A stretch of 64,000 nt of DNA from Fodinibius salicampi (GTDB taxonomy: Bacteria > Bacteroidota > Rhodothermia > Balneolales > Balneolaceae), in contig NZ_BAABRS010000001.1 in assembly GCF_039545095.1 (NCBI RefSeq), positions 1,550,001 to 1,614,000 on the forward strand. Direction: 5' to 3'. The position numbers and the translations under genes are program-made. Positions 1-9,551 of this stretch are shown one piece after another; positions within the stretch are counted from its first letter, which is position 1; every line of letters starts with the position of its first letter. The notes under the pieces were generated by a model. The model did not search any database. It saw only the letters and a program-made list of their open reading frames with translations, and was not told the DNA's origin.

Positions 1-406
1 CATTTTCGATCTTAATGAGCACCGTCTTATCTCTGTGCGTTACGTAGGCTGTATAATTATTTAGAATACTGTTCCTAAAATATCCGATGTAGCCAAACAT
101 TCCTCCTATCCCCCAAGTACGGATAGATCCCATCATGGCAAGCGGTTTATATTCAATGCTTTGAATATCATTAATCAAAATATCTTTGGACCAACCCAAC
201 CGTAGCACTTTTAACTTTCCCTCTTGAATGCTATATCCATAAACCCCAAAAACAGCACATCCCAAGATAATACTCCAGGTTATTATGGTAGGAATGGTAT
301 TAGGAACAAAATAATTGAGTACCAACAGCATTGTGCTAATTCCTCCCGTCAGCGTAATTAGTAACCAATCCCAGGGAGCTTTAAATCGTTTTCGTGTTCC
401 AGGCAT
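1..406 (-). CDS. PH-domain-like membrane protein (3' end outside window)
   Basis: An open minus-strand frame starts at the ATG at 404-406 and runs off the left edge, so the C-terminus is missing. The visible 135 residues begin MPGTRKRFKAPWDWLLI, contain two hydrophobic segments (about residues 14-30 and 37-55) and continue into a soluble part with KVLRLGWSKDILINDIQSIE. This two-helix plus beta-rich layout resembles bacterial PH-like (bPH) membrane proteins. It lies 16 bp after the stop of the upstream flavin monooxygenase and may be cotranscribed with it. The function is unknown and the family call is from fold-like appearance only. Confidence 0.6.
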   Translation of the reverse strand, partial: MPGTRKRFKAPWDWLLITLTGGISTMLLVLNYFVPNTIPTIITWSIILGCAVFGVYGYSIQEGKLKVLRLGWSKDILINDIQSIEYKPLAMMGSIRTWGIGGMFGYIGYFRNSILNNYTAYVTHRDKTVLIKIEN

Positions 407-422
407 AACTTCTTCCTATGTT

Positions 423-1454
423 TTAATTATCGCCAAGTTCTTTATTCACTGCAGGAGCTACCTCAGTAGCAAAAAGCTCAATAGAACGAAGCAACTTTTT
501 GTGAGGGATACTGCCTACACTCATCTGTAATAAAAAGCGGTCGTGACCAAATATTTCATGCTGAAACAGGATTTTATCAATTATTTCCTGGGGACTTCCG
601 ACCACATTTGCCCCTCTAAGCGTTCGACTGGCTTCAAACTGGTCACGCGTCATCGGCGACCAGCCCCGTTCTTTTCCAATTTTGTCCATCGTAACTTTAA
701 AAGCGGGAAAAGCAATATCCGCTGCTTCCTGTGAATCTTCAGCAACAAACCCATGTGAATTAATACTCAGTGCCGGGGTTTCTTTCCTATTTTCCCGGGC
801 CCCTTTTTTGTGCAAATCTGCCAGGGATTTAAAACGCTCCGGCTGCCCACCTATAATGCCCAATGCCAGCGGCAATCCCAATGCACCCGCCTGATAAGCT
901 GATTTGGGCGTGCCGCCCACCGCTTGCCAAATAGGAATTTGATCCTGATACGGTTGAGGATACACCGAGCGATTGTCAATATCCGGACGATGTTTGCCAC
1001 TCCAGGTGATTCTTTTGCTTTCTCGGAGTTCCAGCAACAAATCCAGTTTTTCTTCAAACAACTCGTCGTAATCATTGAGGTCGTATCCAAAAAGCGGAAA
1101 AGACTCCACAAAAGATCCACGCCCCACCATAATTTCAACCCGTCCTTTTGAAAGCAGATCAATGGTGGAGAACTGCTGGTATACCCGCACTGGATCTTCA
1201 GACCCAAGCACCGTTACCGCGCTACTCAGACGAATCTGTTCGGTGCGCGCCGCCGCGGCAGAAAGAATGGTAGAGGGAGCAGAAGACAAATATTCTTCAC
1301 GATGATGCTCACCGATTCCAAAGACATCAAGCCCGGCTTCATCGGCCAACTCTATCTCTTCCATCAGGTTTTCGAGTCGCTGGGCCGGGGAAAGTGTTCC
1401 GTTTATTTCGGGATGCGGGGTATTTTCAACAAAGGTATATATGCCAAATTCCAT
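423..1454 (-). CDS. LLM-class flavin-dependent oxidoreductase
   Basis: This 343-residue protein has the features of the bacterial luciferase-like monooxygenase superfamily, which uses reduced FMN or F420 in a TIM barrel. The N-terminus [15 protein letters not shown] is the first strand; [20 protein letters not shown] (about residues 41-60) holds the GEHH motif typical of the superfamily, and [14 protein letters not shown] follows the usual phosphate-binding order. Length and start fit the family. The substrate cannot be told; many relatives are annotated only as LLM oxidoreductases. It is a cytoplasmic enzyme and is unlikely to be linked to the nitrogen genes further right. Confidence 0.85.
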   Translation of the reverse strand: MEFGIYTFVENTPHPEINGTLSPAQRLENLMEEIELADEAGLDVFGIGEHHREEYLSSAPSTILSAAAARTEQIRLSSAVTVLGSEDPVRVYQQFSTIDLLSKGRVEIMVGRGSFVESFPLFGYDLNDYDELFEEKLDLLLELRESKRITWSGKHRPDIDNRSVYPQPYQDQIPIWQAVGGTPKSAYQAGALGLPLALGIIGGQPERFKSLADLHKKGARENRKETPALSINSHGFVAEDSQEAADIAFPAFKVTMDKIGKERGWSPMTRDQFEASRTLRGANVVGSPQEIIDKILFQHEIFGHDRFLLQMSVGSIPHKKLLRSIELFATEVAPAVNKELGDN

Positions 1455-1502
1455 CTACACTTTCACTATTTTTCTAAATCAGTTTTATAAGTCTTTTTAT
1501 TG

Positions 1503-2354
1503 CTATACCACTTCCGGGAGAAAGTCTTCAATGGCTGCCGGCTCGCGTCCCAAGAGCTTACCCAAAGCATCGTGCGTGTAGTTCAATGCTCCGTTGACAA
1601 AAGTAGTTGCAACGCTCGTACTCAGCGCAATGGTTTCATCCGGCAACCCTGCCTTTTCCAAATTCTTTTGAAAATCAGCAATGGATAGATCGTGGTAGGT
1701 AATATCATTGCCCGTTTCTTTGCTTATCAAATCCGCAATTTCTTCGAGGTCATAAGCTTGTCCCGAGGTTATCTCATAAACCTCATCTTTGTGCTCATCC
1801 CGGCTCAACAAACCATTGGCAAGAGCTTCGGCCATCTCCGAACGCAGAGCCAGATTTATTTTCTGCCCTCCGGATGGAAAGTACCATTCGCCGGTATCCA
1901 GCGCATCTCCCAAAAACATCGGTAGAAATTCACCATAGAACGTATGGCGATAGATCGTAGAATCAATTTCTGCATTCTTAAGAATGTTTTCGGTTTCATG
2001 ATGATCCGGTGACAACGGACTTAGCTCCTCGTCGGCATGTACTATGCTTGTATAAAAAATATGATTCACCTCAGCTTCCTCAGCCGCATTGATCACATTT
2101 TTATGCTGCTGCACCCGCCCCTCCAGTGAACTTGAAGAAATCAGTAGCAGTGTATCCACATTTTGCATTGCCTCTTGAAGAGATGCATAATCGGTGTAAT
2201 CGCCAATCCTTATTTCAACACCTTTTTTCTTGAGCTCAGCACCCTTTTCCTCACTCCTGACTAAACCTGCTATATCTTCAGAAGGATCCTGTTTCAGCAA
2301 AAAATCTATGGCCTGTGATCCTAAATTCCCGTTTGCTCCTGTTACGAGTATCAT
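1503..2354 (-). CDS. NmrA-like NAD(P)-binding SDR family oxidoreductase
   Basis: The protein opens with MILVTGANGNLGSQAIDFLL, a classic Rossmann GxxGxxG dinucleotide-binding motif at the very N-terminus. I therefore choose the internal ATG at 2352-2354 (283 residues) over the longer frame to 2438, whose extra 28 residues precede the first strand and look untranslated. The body has the atypical-SDR/NmrA/QOR2 pattern (GLVRSEEKGAELKKKGVEI, DTLLLISSSS, IYRHTFYGEFLP). Such proteins are NAD(P)H-dependent quinone or aldehyde reductases or redox sensors. The role here is unknown. It lies 48 bp upstream of the flavin monooxygenase start on the same strand. Confidence 0.8.
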   Translation of the reverse strand: MILVTGANGNLGSQAIDFLLKQDPSEDIAGLVRSEEKGAELKKKGVEIRIGDYTDYASLQEAMQNVDTLLLISSSSLEGRVQQHKNVINAAEEAEVNHIFYTSIVHADEELSPLSPDHHETENILKNAEIDSTIYRHTFYGEFLPMFLGDALDTGEWYFPSGGQKINLALRSEMAEALANGLLSRDEHKDEVYEITSGQAYDLEEIADLISKETGNDITYHDLSIADFQKNLEKAGLPDETIALSTSVATTFVNGALNYTHDALGKLLGREPAAIEDFLPEVV

Positions 2355-2596
2355 AATATCTTTATTTATATTTACCAGATTATTACCTCTTTCACCAATA
2401 TATACCGAAAGCTGATTGAACCAAATTCGTTCCTTCAAAATTGTTTAAAAAACAGTGTTTTTCTATTTCTATTGATTATCTGGATGTTTAATAGCATCAG
2501 TAAAAACTATTTAGCAGATCATCAGAAATAATATTCAAAAATACTAACAGATTTCTATCTTGAAGTAATTCCAACGCATTATCAAAACCAATACCT

Positions 2597-3631
2597 ATGC
2601 GCCCACTAGATACATCTATTGAACGAACCCTGCCCTTTAGCAGTGATAAAAAGCTGCGTAAAAAATTTATGATTGTAGATAAAGATATACCTGGCAATAT
2701 TCGGTGGGGACGCCTGCTTGAAGAACTCGATAAGCTGGCCGAGGATATCGCGCTCGATTATGTACATCAGTTTGAACCGGAGGCCCGCGTAGTTACCGCT
2801 GCGGTGGATGATATTGCCCTGCACGTTCCGGCCGATATTACAAAGGATGTCTATTTGCGGGCCCGGATTAATTATGTGGGACGCACTTCCATGGAGGTCG
2901 GGATACGAGTGGATCAGGACAAAAAAGCGGAACACTCATTGGCGGCTTGTTATTTTACCATGGTTGCCCGGGTTGGGGAAGGTAAGAAAGCAAAAAGCCT
3001 CCCCATCCCTCCCCTGGATTATGAAAGCGATCTGGAAAAGGAACGGTACGAAGCGGCGATAGAACGACGTAAATCGTATCGTAAACAGATGGATGCGCTG
3101 GAGGAACCTCCCAGCAAGGAGGAGTTTCAACATCTGCGCGAATTACACCAGGCCCAGGAAGCGGAAGATTTTAAAGGACTTTTAGCGGGAAACCTTATCC
3201 GAAGCAATATGGAGCGGATGTATCCGGATCACGAGAATGTCCCGAAAAAGATATTCGGGGGCTACGTCATTCGTCGCGCTTTTGAACTCTCACTCATGCA
3301 TGCCGAAGAGATCGCTCCCCATCGGCCCGTTTTTGTACGCGTCAACCGGATTAACTTTCTGCAGCCCATACGCATCGGGGACAAGCTTGATTTTACGAGT
3401 CGCATCGTTTATACAGGCGATACTTCCATAAGTATTGAAATTGATATCGAACGTACCAGCATGGACAAGATAACCAAAGCTCTGTCTAATACCTGTGTAT
3501 TTACCTTTGTCAATGTAGATGAAAATATGGAACCACAGCCCGTTCCAAAGGTTTATCCCACTACCTATGCGGAGGACGAACGCTACCTTAAGGCCCATCG
3601 TCGCCGGAAAGAACACCTTGACACTATTTAG
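2597..3631 (+). CDS. Double-hotdog acyl-CoA thioesterase
   Basis: A 344-residue cytoplasmic protein with two hotdog-like halves: roughly residues 60-135 (DDIALHVPADITKDVYLRA, YVGRTSMEVGIRV) and 215-330 (KKIFGGYVIRRAFELSLMHA, YTGDTSISIEIDI), joined by a charged helical linker rich in Lys and Glu. The arrangement and the conserved FGGYVIR stretch resemble ACOT9/BFIT-type acyl-CoA hydrolases, which cleave acyl-CoA to free acid and CoA. It is the only plus-strand gene in the left 10 kb and converges on the TonB receptor gene, with a shared hairpin terminator between them. The acyl-chain preference cannot be read from the sequence. Confidence 0.82.
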   Translation: MRPLDTSIERTLPFSSDKKLRKKFMIVDKDIPGNIRWGRLLEELDKLAEDIALDYVHQFEPEARVVTAAVDDIALHVPADITKDVYLRARINYVGRTSMEVGIRVDQDKKAEHSLAACYFTMVARVGEGKKAKSLPIPPLDYESDLEKERYEAAIERRKSYRKQMDALEEPPSKEEFQHLRELHQAQEAEDFKGLLAGNLIRSNMERMYPDHENVPKKIFGGYVIRRAFELSLMHAEEIAPHRPVFVRVNRINFLQPIRIGDKLDFTSRIVYTGDTSISIEIDIERTSMDKITKALSNTCVFTFVNVDENMEPQPVPKVYPTTYAEDERYLKAHRRRKEHLDTI

Positions 3632-3674
3632 GTAATTTATTATCGCAGACTCCTCAAGTCAGCCCACTAAACTT

Positions 3675-3708
3675 AAAGGGGAAATACATTTTAAGTATCT
3701 CCCCTTTT
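3675..3708. terminator. Bidirectional hairpin terminator between convergent genes
   Basis: The arms AAAGGGGAAATAC and GTATCTCCCCTTT flank a 7-base loop, with one mismatch, and the stem ends in T runs on both strands. It sits between the thioesterase stop and the TonB receptor stop, so it can end both transcripts. Confidence 0.75.
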
Positions 3709-3736
3709 ATATCGTATTTACTGATTGCTAACTCAG

Positions 3737-6040
3737 TTAAAAACGAACACTGATATCTCCAAATAGTACCCGGCCCGGTTCGGCAATAGTCATTCCTGAA
3801 TATGGGTTTTTAGCATTCAGGTGATTGATGTACTGGCGATCTAACAGGTTTTTCACCCCAGCCTGAAGCGAAATACTATTAGTAATATTCCACCCGCCTT
3901 GTAGATCAAAAACCGTATATCCTTCAGTGGATGTTTCTCCCCGTGCCGTTGCAACACGTTCCTGTTCACTTACAAACTTGGCTGTGCTCTCCAGAAATAG
4001 TGGCTGCTTTGAAAATTCGTAGCGCAGCCCAACGGTCCCGGAAAGAGGAGATACGCCCAGGGCCGGTTCATCGAGCTCTGTATCCTGTCCCCACAGGTAA
4101 CTGAGTGAACTGTTAATTGTCAGTGGTTCGACAATACGATAGCAAGCTGAGATATCAAATCCTGCAAAACGCGCTGAACCGTTAATGTATTGATACACCG
4201 TTTCGGGACTCAGCGGCAGTCGTTTGGGAAAGTTGGTAGCTTCAAGCGTAATGTAGTTATCCATATGGCGGACAAATCCATTCAATGAAAGGTTGATATT
4301 TTCATATCTCCCGTTAAGCCATAAATCCGCCTGCGTGCTGCGCTCAGGCTCCAAGTCGGGATTACCGACAAATTCAGCGCTCATCTGGGCTTTACTTGCG
4401 GGAATACGGTCAGAATAGCGTTCCGTAGCATCAGCTGTGCGGACCACCGAGCCAAGCCCCAGACCAACCGACCAGAAATCAAAGAACTGGTAATTCAGTG
4501 TTCCTGAAGCGCTGAAATTAGCTTCCCGACTGTCCAGATTAGTAGCGATATTCTGCTCAAAAAACTGGCTGATGGTATCAGCATCCGCACGTACAAAATC
4601 CATCCGCCCGGTAGCGGTAGCGCTGAGTTTTTCAGAGAAAGAATAACTGAGGCGATTGAATATACCTAAATCTGTTATGGTAGCTTCGGGCCACATCAGG
4701 TCAAAAAACAGCTTTTGCCCATTGTCGCGGCGACTTAGTCTCCGTGTTGCATCCCGATAAGAACTGTATATATCGGTCCCTACTTCCCAGTCCCACTGAT
4801 CTCCGGTTTCAATCATTGCAGCCAGCTTTCCCCCGGATACATAATTGTCCGCTTCGACTTCTACATCCAGCGCAAAAGGAGGCATGCGATCGGGATCAGG
4901 TTGGGCGGTCGGTTTATTATCATTATCCATACCATGGCTAACATTATTGATGTAAGCTTTGGCCTGTAGGTTTCGAATAATATTATTCTCAGGATTCCAT
5001 TCCCAATCCAGAGAACCATTATAGGTGTTAAAATAGGTGGCATCGAGGAGTCGCCCGGGATAATCGATATCTTCCTGGTTTTGATATCCTAATGAAGCGG
5101 TAATCCGGCTGTTTGAGGTGACTTCATAACTTACCTTTCCACGGATCTCACGTGACAAATAATCACCGGGAATGTTCGTTCCGTTTCCAGAGGCGTAATC
5201 GTCACCAGTACGCCAGGCACCGCTGACCATATACCCCACTTTTCCAGATTGTCCATAGAGCGAAGCGGCCTCTTCGAGAGTATTGAAATTGCTGTCGTAT
5301 CCACTGGTCAGGTTGCCCCCAAATGCTGTATTCAGATTATTCAACGACTTTGTTTCTACCCTGATGGCACTCATATTCCCAGCGCCCCAGCTCAGCGCAT
5401 AGGGACCTTTTACGATTTCAATATTTTCGATCATCGTTGGATCAAGATGGCTGAGAGGGGAATCCATACGGGCAGGTCCGGCCGGAAAAATGCGGGTTCC
5501 ATCCAAATAGGTACCCACTTCTGTTTCACGAAGGCCGCGTACCACGGGATCAAGTCCCACGGGTCCGCGACGAACGGCATCCACACCATTTACACTCCGC
5601 AACAATTCACCCGAATCGCGAGGATTGGCTTTTCTTATTTCCGCTTGACTTACGTTGGCATCTACGTTGAGATCGGGACGAAGTGCCGTAACCGTTATAC
5701 CACCAAGCATCATTTCGGATGGATGCAGTTCTATGGTCAGCTCAACGGTTTCTCCGCCGCTAATAGCAACCGATTGCCGTATCTGTTGATAACCTACAAA
5801 AGAAATCTCAACATCGTAATTTCCCGGTGCTATCGACGGAATGGTAAAGTTGCCCTCAGAATCGGTCGCCGCACCTTTACTAAGCTCCGGAATAAAAATA
5901 TTGGCTCCCGGAATAGGCTCAGAAGTTTCGGCATCAACGACGGCTCCCTCAAGAGTCCCTTTGGATTGGGCGAAAACGGCATAAGGTAGTAGTATACCTA
6001 AGAATAAAATTAAAAATAAACGTTTTTTGTGTTCAATCAT
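3737..6040 (-). CDS. TonB-dependent outer-membrane receptor, possibly for copper
   Basis: A 767-residue receptor. The start is the ATG at 6038-6040 (MIEHKKRLFLILFLGILL), which gives a good signal peptide ending at VFAQ; the longer frame to 6151 adds 37 non-signal residues. Order: signal peptide, CarboxypepD_reg-like domain (about 25-105), plug (about 115-230, with VVRGLRETEVGTYLDG and NIEIVKGPYALSWG), 22-strand barrel ending in an aromatic-rich IAEPGRVLFGDISVRF. The plug motif RMDSPLSHLDP recalls the RMDPP region of NosA/OprC copper receptors as I remember it. Together with the upstream Met/His-rich exported protein and the nos genes, this suggests copper rather than iron; that is inference. 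Confidence 0.85.
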   Translation of the reverse strand: MIEHKKRLFLILFLGILLPYAVFAQSKGTLEGAVVDAETSEPIPGANIFIPELSKGAATDSEGNFTIPSIAPGNYDVEISFVGYQQIRQSVAISGGETVELTIELHPSEMMLGGITVTALRPDLNVDANVSQAEIRKANPRDSGELLRSVNGVDAVRRGPVGLDPVVRGLRETEVGTYLDGTRIFPAGPARMDSPLSHLDPTMIENIEIVKGPYALSWGAGNMSAIRVETKSLNNLNTAFGGNLTSGYDSNFNTLEEAASLYGQSGKVGYMVSGAWRTGDDYASGNGTNIPGDYLSREIRGKVSYEVTSNSRITASLGYQNQEDIDYPGRLLDATYFNTYNGSLDWEWNPENNIIRNLQAKAYINNVSHGMDNDNKPTAQPDPDRMPPFALDVEVEADNYVSGGKLAAMIETGDQWDWEVGTDIYSSYRDATRRLSRRDNGQKLFFDLMWPEATITDLGIFNRLSYSFSEKLSATATGRMDFVRADADTISQFFEQNIATNLDSREANFSASGTLNYQFFDFWSVGLGLGSVVRTADATERYSDRIPASKAQMSAEFVGNPDLEPERSTQADLWLNGRYENINLSLNGFVRHMDNYITLEATNFPKRLPLSPETVYQYINGSARFAGFDISACYRIVEPLTINSSLSYLWGQDTELDEPALGVSPLSGTVGLRYEFSKQPLFLESTAKFVSEQERVATARGETSTEGYTVFDLQGGWNITNSISLQAGVKNLLDRQYINHLNAKNPYSGMTIAEPGRVLFGDISVRF

Positions 6041-6180
6041 TGTTATAGTCTGGTCCTTATCCGCTGAAAATCTGCAGCAGACTTTGTTAAAAGTTGTTCT
6101 TTTAAATGGATTGAGATATAGTTCTCTCCTCCTGTATTGGTCTGATAACAAATAGTGCAGGATAAGTTGAGAGAAAAATA

Positions 6181-6591
6181 CTATGCAGTGGGTACGAACT
6201 GTGGCGGGGGGACCAGCGGATCAGAAATCCAGAGAGACTTCAGTTCTGATCGGAAAGGACTGAAATAAATTTTGTGGTAAAGGGGATCAATGGCAGAATT
6301 ATTAGTATCCACAGCCAGCAAATTTATCCGGTATTGAATCAATAAAGATGTAGCTGATCGTGAGGTATTTTGATCATCTGAGTTATTGGATACATTTTCT
6401 ACCATACAGCTTCCGTCACATTCATCATCAGGACTATCTTCATGATGATGCATTTGCATTTTAGATGCTGTCTCTGTCCCCATATCCATATGCGCATGCT
6501 GCAAGCAGTGCAGCGTACAGGGGATGGTAAAGCCTGCGACGCTTACAAAGACACTAAAGATAAGCGATATGGAGAGTAGTTTATTTTGCAT
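6181..6591 (-). CDS. Exported Met/His/Cys-rich small protein, probable metal binder
   Basis: A 136-residue protein. I use the ATG at 6589-6591 (MQNKLLSISLIF), not the TTG two codons upstream. A signal peptide covers about residues 1-22. It is followed by a dense cluster of soft-metal ligands: Cys25, Cys29, His32, His34, Met35, Met37, then Met45, Met47, three His at 48-50, and Cys58/Cys62. The C-terminal half is ordinary. The composition fits periplasmic copper binding. It sits 140 bp upstream of the TonB receptor on the same strand, so the two may form a metal-acquisition pair. No family was recognised with certainty. Confidence 0.65.
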   Translation of the reverse strand: MQNKLLSISLIFSVFVSVAGFTIPCTLHCLQHAHMDMGTETASKMQMHHHEDSPDDECDGSCMVENVSNNSDDQNTSRSATSLLIQYRINLLAVDTNNSAIDPLYHKIYFSPFRSELKSLWISDPLVPPPQFVPTA

Positions 6592-6701
6592 CACCAAAAA
6601 ATATAATCCGCATGTAAAATTATTATGAACCTTGCATAATTCAGATTCATTTTCTGTACTTAACTTAATATAAATTAAATAGAAAAATTTGTTTGGCTGA
6701 T

Positions 6702-7448
6702 CTATTTATCCAACTTCATCACTTTCACCTTCCACTCTTTGGGCATCGTTTCCAGATACTCCCATTTAAACGGTTCGTCACTTTCGGCCTCCATCTGATA
6801 GTATAGCGGCTTCGGATCGTGGTCATTGATAAACACAAAGGCTTCCCCCGGTTTTAGCTCATCAAAAGCATCAAAAACCATATCGTGTCGTTTTGCGGGG
6901 ATATGCGGACGCACATCAAATGAATTAACCACAGAAATATCCTCAAGCGCCGGATCCGTTTCCTCTTTTTTAGTCACGTGGATAATATATTCTCCCGGCC
7001 GGTCTTTTTTATATATCCATGTGTATTCCCCATCGAATTTTCTCTTAAAAATTTTGCGAATTTCTGCCGGATCTTTTTCCGATATGATCTCCATAGTATC
7101 ACCTTTCAACATCATCCCATAGCGATGAAATACAGCATATTTCCAGTCTTTGCGGTCTGCCTTCCGAAGATCCATTAGGGTAGAAAAATCATCGAATTCA
7201 CGCCCTTGTGATTCTTCAGTACGGGTCACACGCACCTTCCACTCCTGTCCACCGCGTTGCAGGTACTCCCAGCCGACTACATCGCCGTAAATCGATCGAA
7301 ATTCATAATATAACGGCTTTGGATCGTGGTCGTTGACGAAGACAAAGCTGTCGTCCGCCGGTAGCTCCTTGAACAGCTTAAGCAGTTTTTTATGCCTTTT
7401 TATGGGGATTAGCGAGCGTACATCGAGTTCTTGTTCTGTTTTTTGCAT
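6702..7448 (-). CDS. Protein with three DUF2249-like repeats
   Basis: A 248-residue cytoplasmic protein. Residues about 14-76 and 184-246 are clear DUF2249 domains (a TusA/SirA-like fold), each with IPIKRH/IPAKRH, FVFVNDHDPKPLYY or FVFINDHDPKPLYY, and EWKV.V. The middle segment (about 105-166, GDTMEIISEKDPAEIRKIF to GEYIIHVTK) follows the same strand-helix pattern but has lost the HDPKPL motif, so I read it as a degenerate third copy. DUF2249 proteins commonly occur beside Ric, NnrS and denitrification genes; their biochemical role is not established. It follows the DUF488 gene by 12 bp and is probably in its operon. Confidence 0.85.
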   Translation of the reverse strand: MQKTEQELDVRSLIPIKRHKKLLKLFKELPADDSFVFVNDHDPKPLYYEFRSIYGDVVGWEYLQRGGQEWKVRVTRTEESQGREFDDFSTLMDLRKADRKDWKYAVFHRYGMMLKGDTMEIISEKDPAEIRKIFKRKFDGEYTWIYKKDRPGEYIIHVTKKEETDPALEDISVVNSFDVRPHIPAKRHDMVFDAFDELKPGEAFVFINDHDPKPLYYQMEAESDEPFKWEYLETMPKEWKVKVMKLDK

Positions 7449-7460
7449 TTGATCGTTTAA

Positions 7461-7841
7461 TTAATTGTTTGCTGTTAATTGTTCATTTAAAAATTCTTTT
7501 AAAACCAAAGCATGATTGTGGTCTTCATCTTTGGCCGCATACAACAGTGTGACATGCTGCTTCTCTGTTTTGTCTATAAGATGATTTACCTCCTCTTCTT
7601 TTTGGATCAGCTCCCCCTTATACCGATTCGCAAACTCTTCGAATTTCCCCGGATCGTGATTAAACCACTTTCGAAGTTCAGTAGTGGGCGCTATTTCTTT
7701 GCACCACTCATCGAGCCCGGCCTCTTCTTTGGAAACGCCGCGCGGCCAAAGTCGGTCAACCAGCACACGGTATCCGTCATCCTCAGAATACTCTTCATAA
7801 ATCCGTTTTATTCGAATAAGTTGATGATCAGAAGTATTCAT
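7461..7841 (-). CDS. DUF488 family protein
   Basis: A 126-residue protein with the signature order of the DUF488 family: RIYEEYSEDDGYRVLVDRLWPRG near the N-terminus, then EWCKEIAPTTELRKWFNHDP, and VTLLYAAKDEDHNHALVLK at the end. Family function is unknown; members are small cytoplasmic proteins, often with metabolic or stress neighbours. It lies between the outer-membrane barrel gene (23 bp upstream) and the DUF2249 gene (12 bp downstream), which points to a single transcript. Confidence 0.88.
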   Translation of the reverse strand: MNTSDHQLIRIKRIYEEYSEDDGYRVLVDRLWPRGVSKEEAGLDEWCKEIAPTTELRKWFNHDPGKFEEFANRYKGELIQKEEEVNHLIDKTEKQHVTLLYAAKDEDHNHALVLKEFLNEQLTANN

Positions 7842-7864
7842 AATTGATTTTTTTGAAAGATTAT

Positions 7865-9118
7865 CTAGTTAAGGAATTGAGGAGTTAGCATTATCATAGC
7901 CCATCCCCAATGCTGCGTATATTTACCGGCTCTTTGTTGTAGGGCGTCCAGCGAAGAGCTATTGAAAAGTGTGGAATATCCCATTCTGAAACCTATTTCA
8001 TCCGTAAAACTATAACTAAAGGACCAATCGATTTCGGATCCAAGATATTTGTCTGACACTTCATCTGTATTTAGAGGATTCTGAATGTTATTTGCCAATG
8101 CGAGATAATGATAAGTGAGACCAATACTGGCCTCCTCATTCACTTTAAAAGTAGTTCCTAAATATACGTCCTGTAATCCTCCACCTCGGGTATCTCGCGG
8201 AATGTTCAGGAAATAATCCATGTGGCCATAAAACTTGTGATTTGTAGCATACAAAGTATGAAAGGCGTGACGCGCTGGGTCAGCGTCATTTATACCTCCA
8301 CCCGAAAGATAGTCGAAACCAGTTTTTAATTGAACATTACCTAAACTGCGTGTTGCGTTAAGCGAAAACATGCTAGCTGATATATTTCTCCTTGTGGCAT
8401 CATCTCCCCCCTGGAAATAAGCGCTACCCGATAGTTCCCAGTCCTGCGTATTGTAGAGCAGATGTGTACCATAGGTATACCGGAAGTTTGTACCACCAGA
8501 CTGGTGCTCAAAACCATCCGTCAAAAAAATCGCTGAAATATCCAGATAACTAATCTTTTTATTCATCCATAGATAAGACAATACTTTATAATTGTTCAGT
8601 GTATAGGGATTATTAAACAGGGTTTGGGCTTCCTGATTAAAAGCACCCCCCAGATCAATCTGAAGATTCGAGTCTGAGTCATGATATTTTAAAACAAGAG
8701 CATCGTGGCTTCTGGCCTGTTGTGTCCAGTTTACACTGCCGAGCAAACGCTGATCATCGTACACTAGTTCTTGTCGTCCCAATTTCAGTTGGAATACCTC
8801 AGACAGGTATAACTGAGCCCAGGCTTCATGAATATTGACATTCGCATTATCCTGTAACTGTTCAACCTCTCCCCAAACACGAACATCCTGGCCTGATACT
8901 TTTATTTTATATAGATCGGATTCGTAGTTAAGTGATAGCCGGGTTCGTTGTGATGTAAAGAATGCAGGTTCTGTTGCCGGAGTTCTCAGAAGTTGATAGC
9001 CATTTCTATATTCGCTTCTTGGCCGAAACTCTCCATCCAGACTCAGCTGTGCTAAAAGAATGCTCGGAGTTAAAAGAATGAGAATAAATAAGACAATATT
9101 TTTAAGGGATTTTAACAT
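7865..9118 (-). CDS. Outer-membrane beta-barrel of the alginate-export (AlgE-like) type
   Basis: A 417-residue protein with a signal peptide (MLKSLKNIVLFILILLTPSI, cut near LLAQ) followed entirely by amphipathic strands. LSLDGEFRPRSEYRNGY, FTSQRTRLSLNYESDLYKIKVSGQDVR split, LGRQELVYDDQRLLGSVNWTQQARS and the terminal strand are the pattern of the alginate_exp family, which is a broad label for porins rather than proof of alginate transport. In Bacteroidota such barrels recur near respiration genes. A possible operator (9235-9252) lies about 117 bp upstream of the start. It heads the DUF488-DUF2249 series. The substrate is unknown. Confidence 0.8.
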   Translation of the reverse strand: MLKSLKNIVLFILILLTPSILLAQLSLDGEFRPRSEYRNGYQLLRTPATEPAFFTSQRTRLSLNYESDLYKIKVSGQDVRVWGEVEQLQDNANVNIHEAWAQLYLSEVFQLKLGRQELVYDDQRLLGSVNWTQQARSHDALVLKYHDSDSNLQIDLGGAFNQEAQTLFNNPYTLNNYKVLSYLWMNKKISYLDISAIFLTDGFEHQSGGTNFRYTYGTHLLYNTQDWELSGSAYFQGGDDATRRNISASMFSLNATRSLGNVQLKTGFDYLSGGGINDADPARHAFHTLYATNHKFYGHMDYFLNIPRDTRGGGLQDVYLGTTFKVNEEASIGLTYHYLALANNIQNPLNTDEVSDKYLGSEIDWSFSYSFTDEIGFRMGYSTLFNSSSLDALQQRAGKYTQHWGWAMIMLTPQFLN

Positions 9119-9551
9119 TAGGAGTCTCTACATTAAGATTAGTGTCAGGTATTAATATCATTTTGACAATGATGCCCATTTCAGCCATTTGGTATTATTC
9201 AAGGTGCATGTAGTTTTCTTATATAAATTAATAATTAATACTCTTTTATCTTTAATACAAGTATTCTACTTAATTACAATTTTTATGCCAGACTAAACGT
9301 CATTAGTAAATGCTGATCTTTACCGGTTTATTTATATAAAAACTACTCGCAAGTTGTAGAATATTGCAATCTTGCTAATGTACATTTCCCCTGCCCATTG
9401 CAACTCTGCAAGAATCTTTATCTCAAGCTGTTATTTTGCTTCTTATGATAAGGTGTTTAACGATGCCTTTTTTAAAAATGAGGCTAAGAATGATCATAAC
9501 ACCTTCCTCTTTGTGCAGGTTTTAGCATTGTTGGATTCATTATGTCACCAT
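9119..9551. other. AT-rich intergenic region with candidate regulatory sites
   Basis: These 433 bp separate the barrel gene start from the stop of the SufR-like regulator. No convincing coding frame is present. It contains an AAGATA-type motif (9235-9252) and two spaced ATTGCAA words (around 9364 and 9397) each followed by a TTGC or CTGC word, similar to a stretch upstream of the nos cytochrome gene. It is the probable promoter region of the barrel operon. Confidence 0.6.
9235..9252. promoter_or_regulatory. Candidate NsrR-like operator, variant copy
   Basis: On the minus strand this reads AAGATAAAAGAGTATTAA. The left half matches the sites at the ric and nos promoters, and the right half is inverted relative to them. 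It lies 117-134 bp upstream of the barrel gene. This is the weakest member of the motif set. Confidence 0.3.

Noticed and set aside
5249-5989. A 246-codon plus-strand frame inside the TonB receptor gene
   Set aside because: It is antisense to a well-supported receptor and has no recognisable domain.
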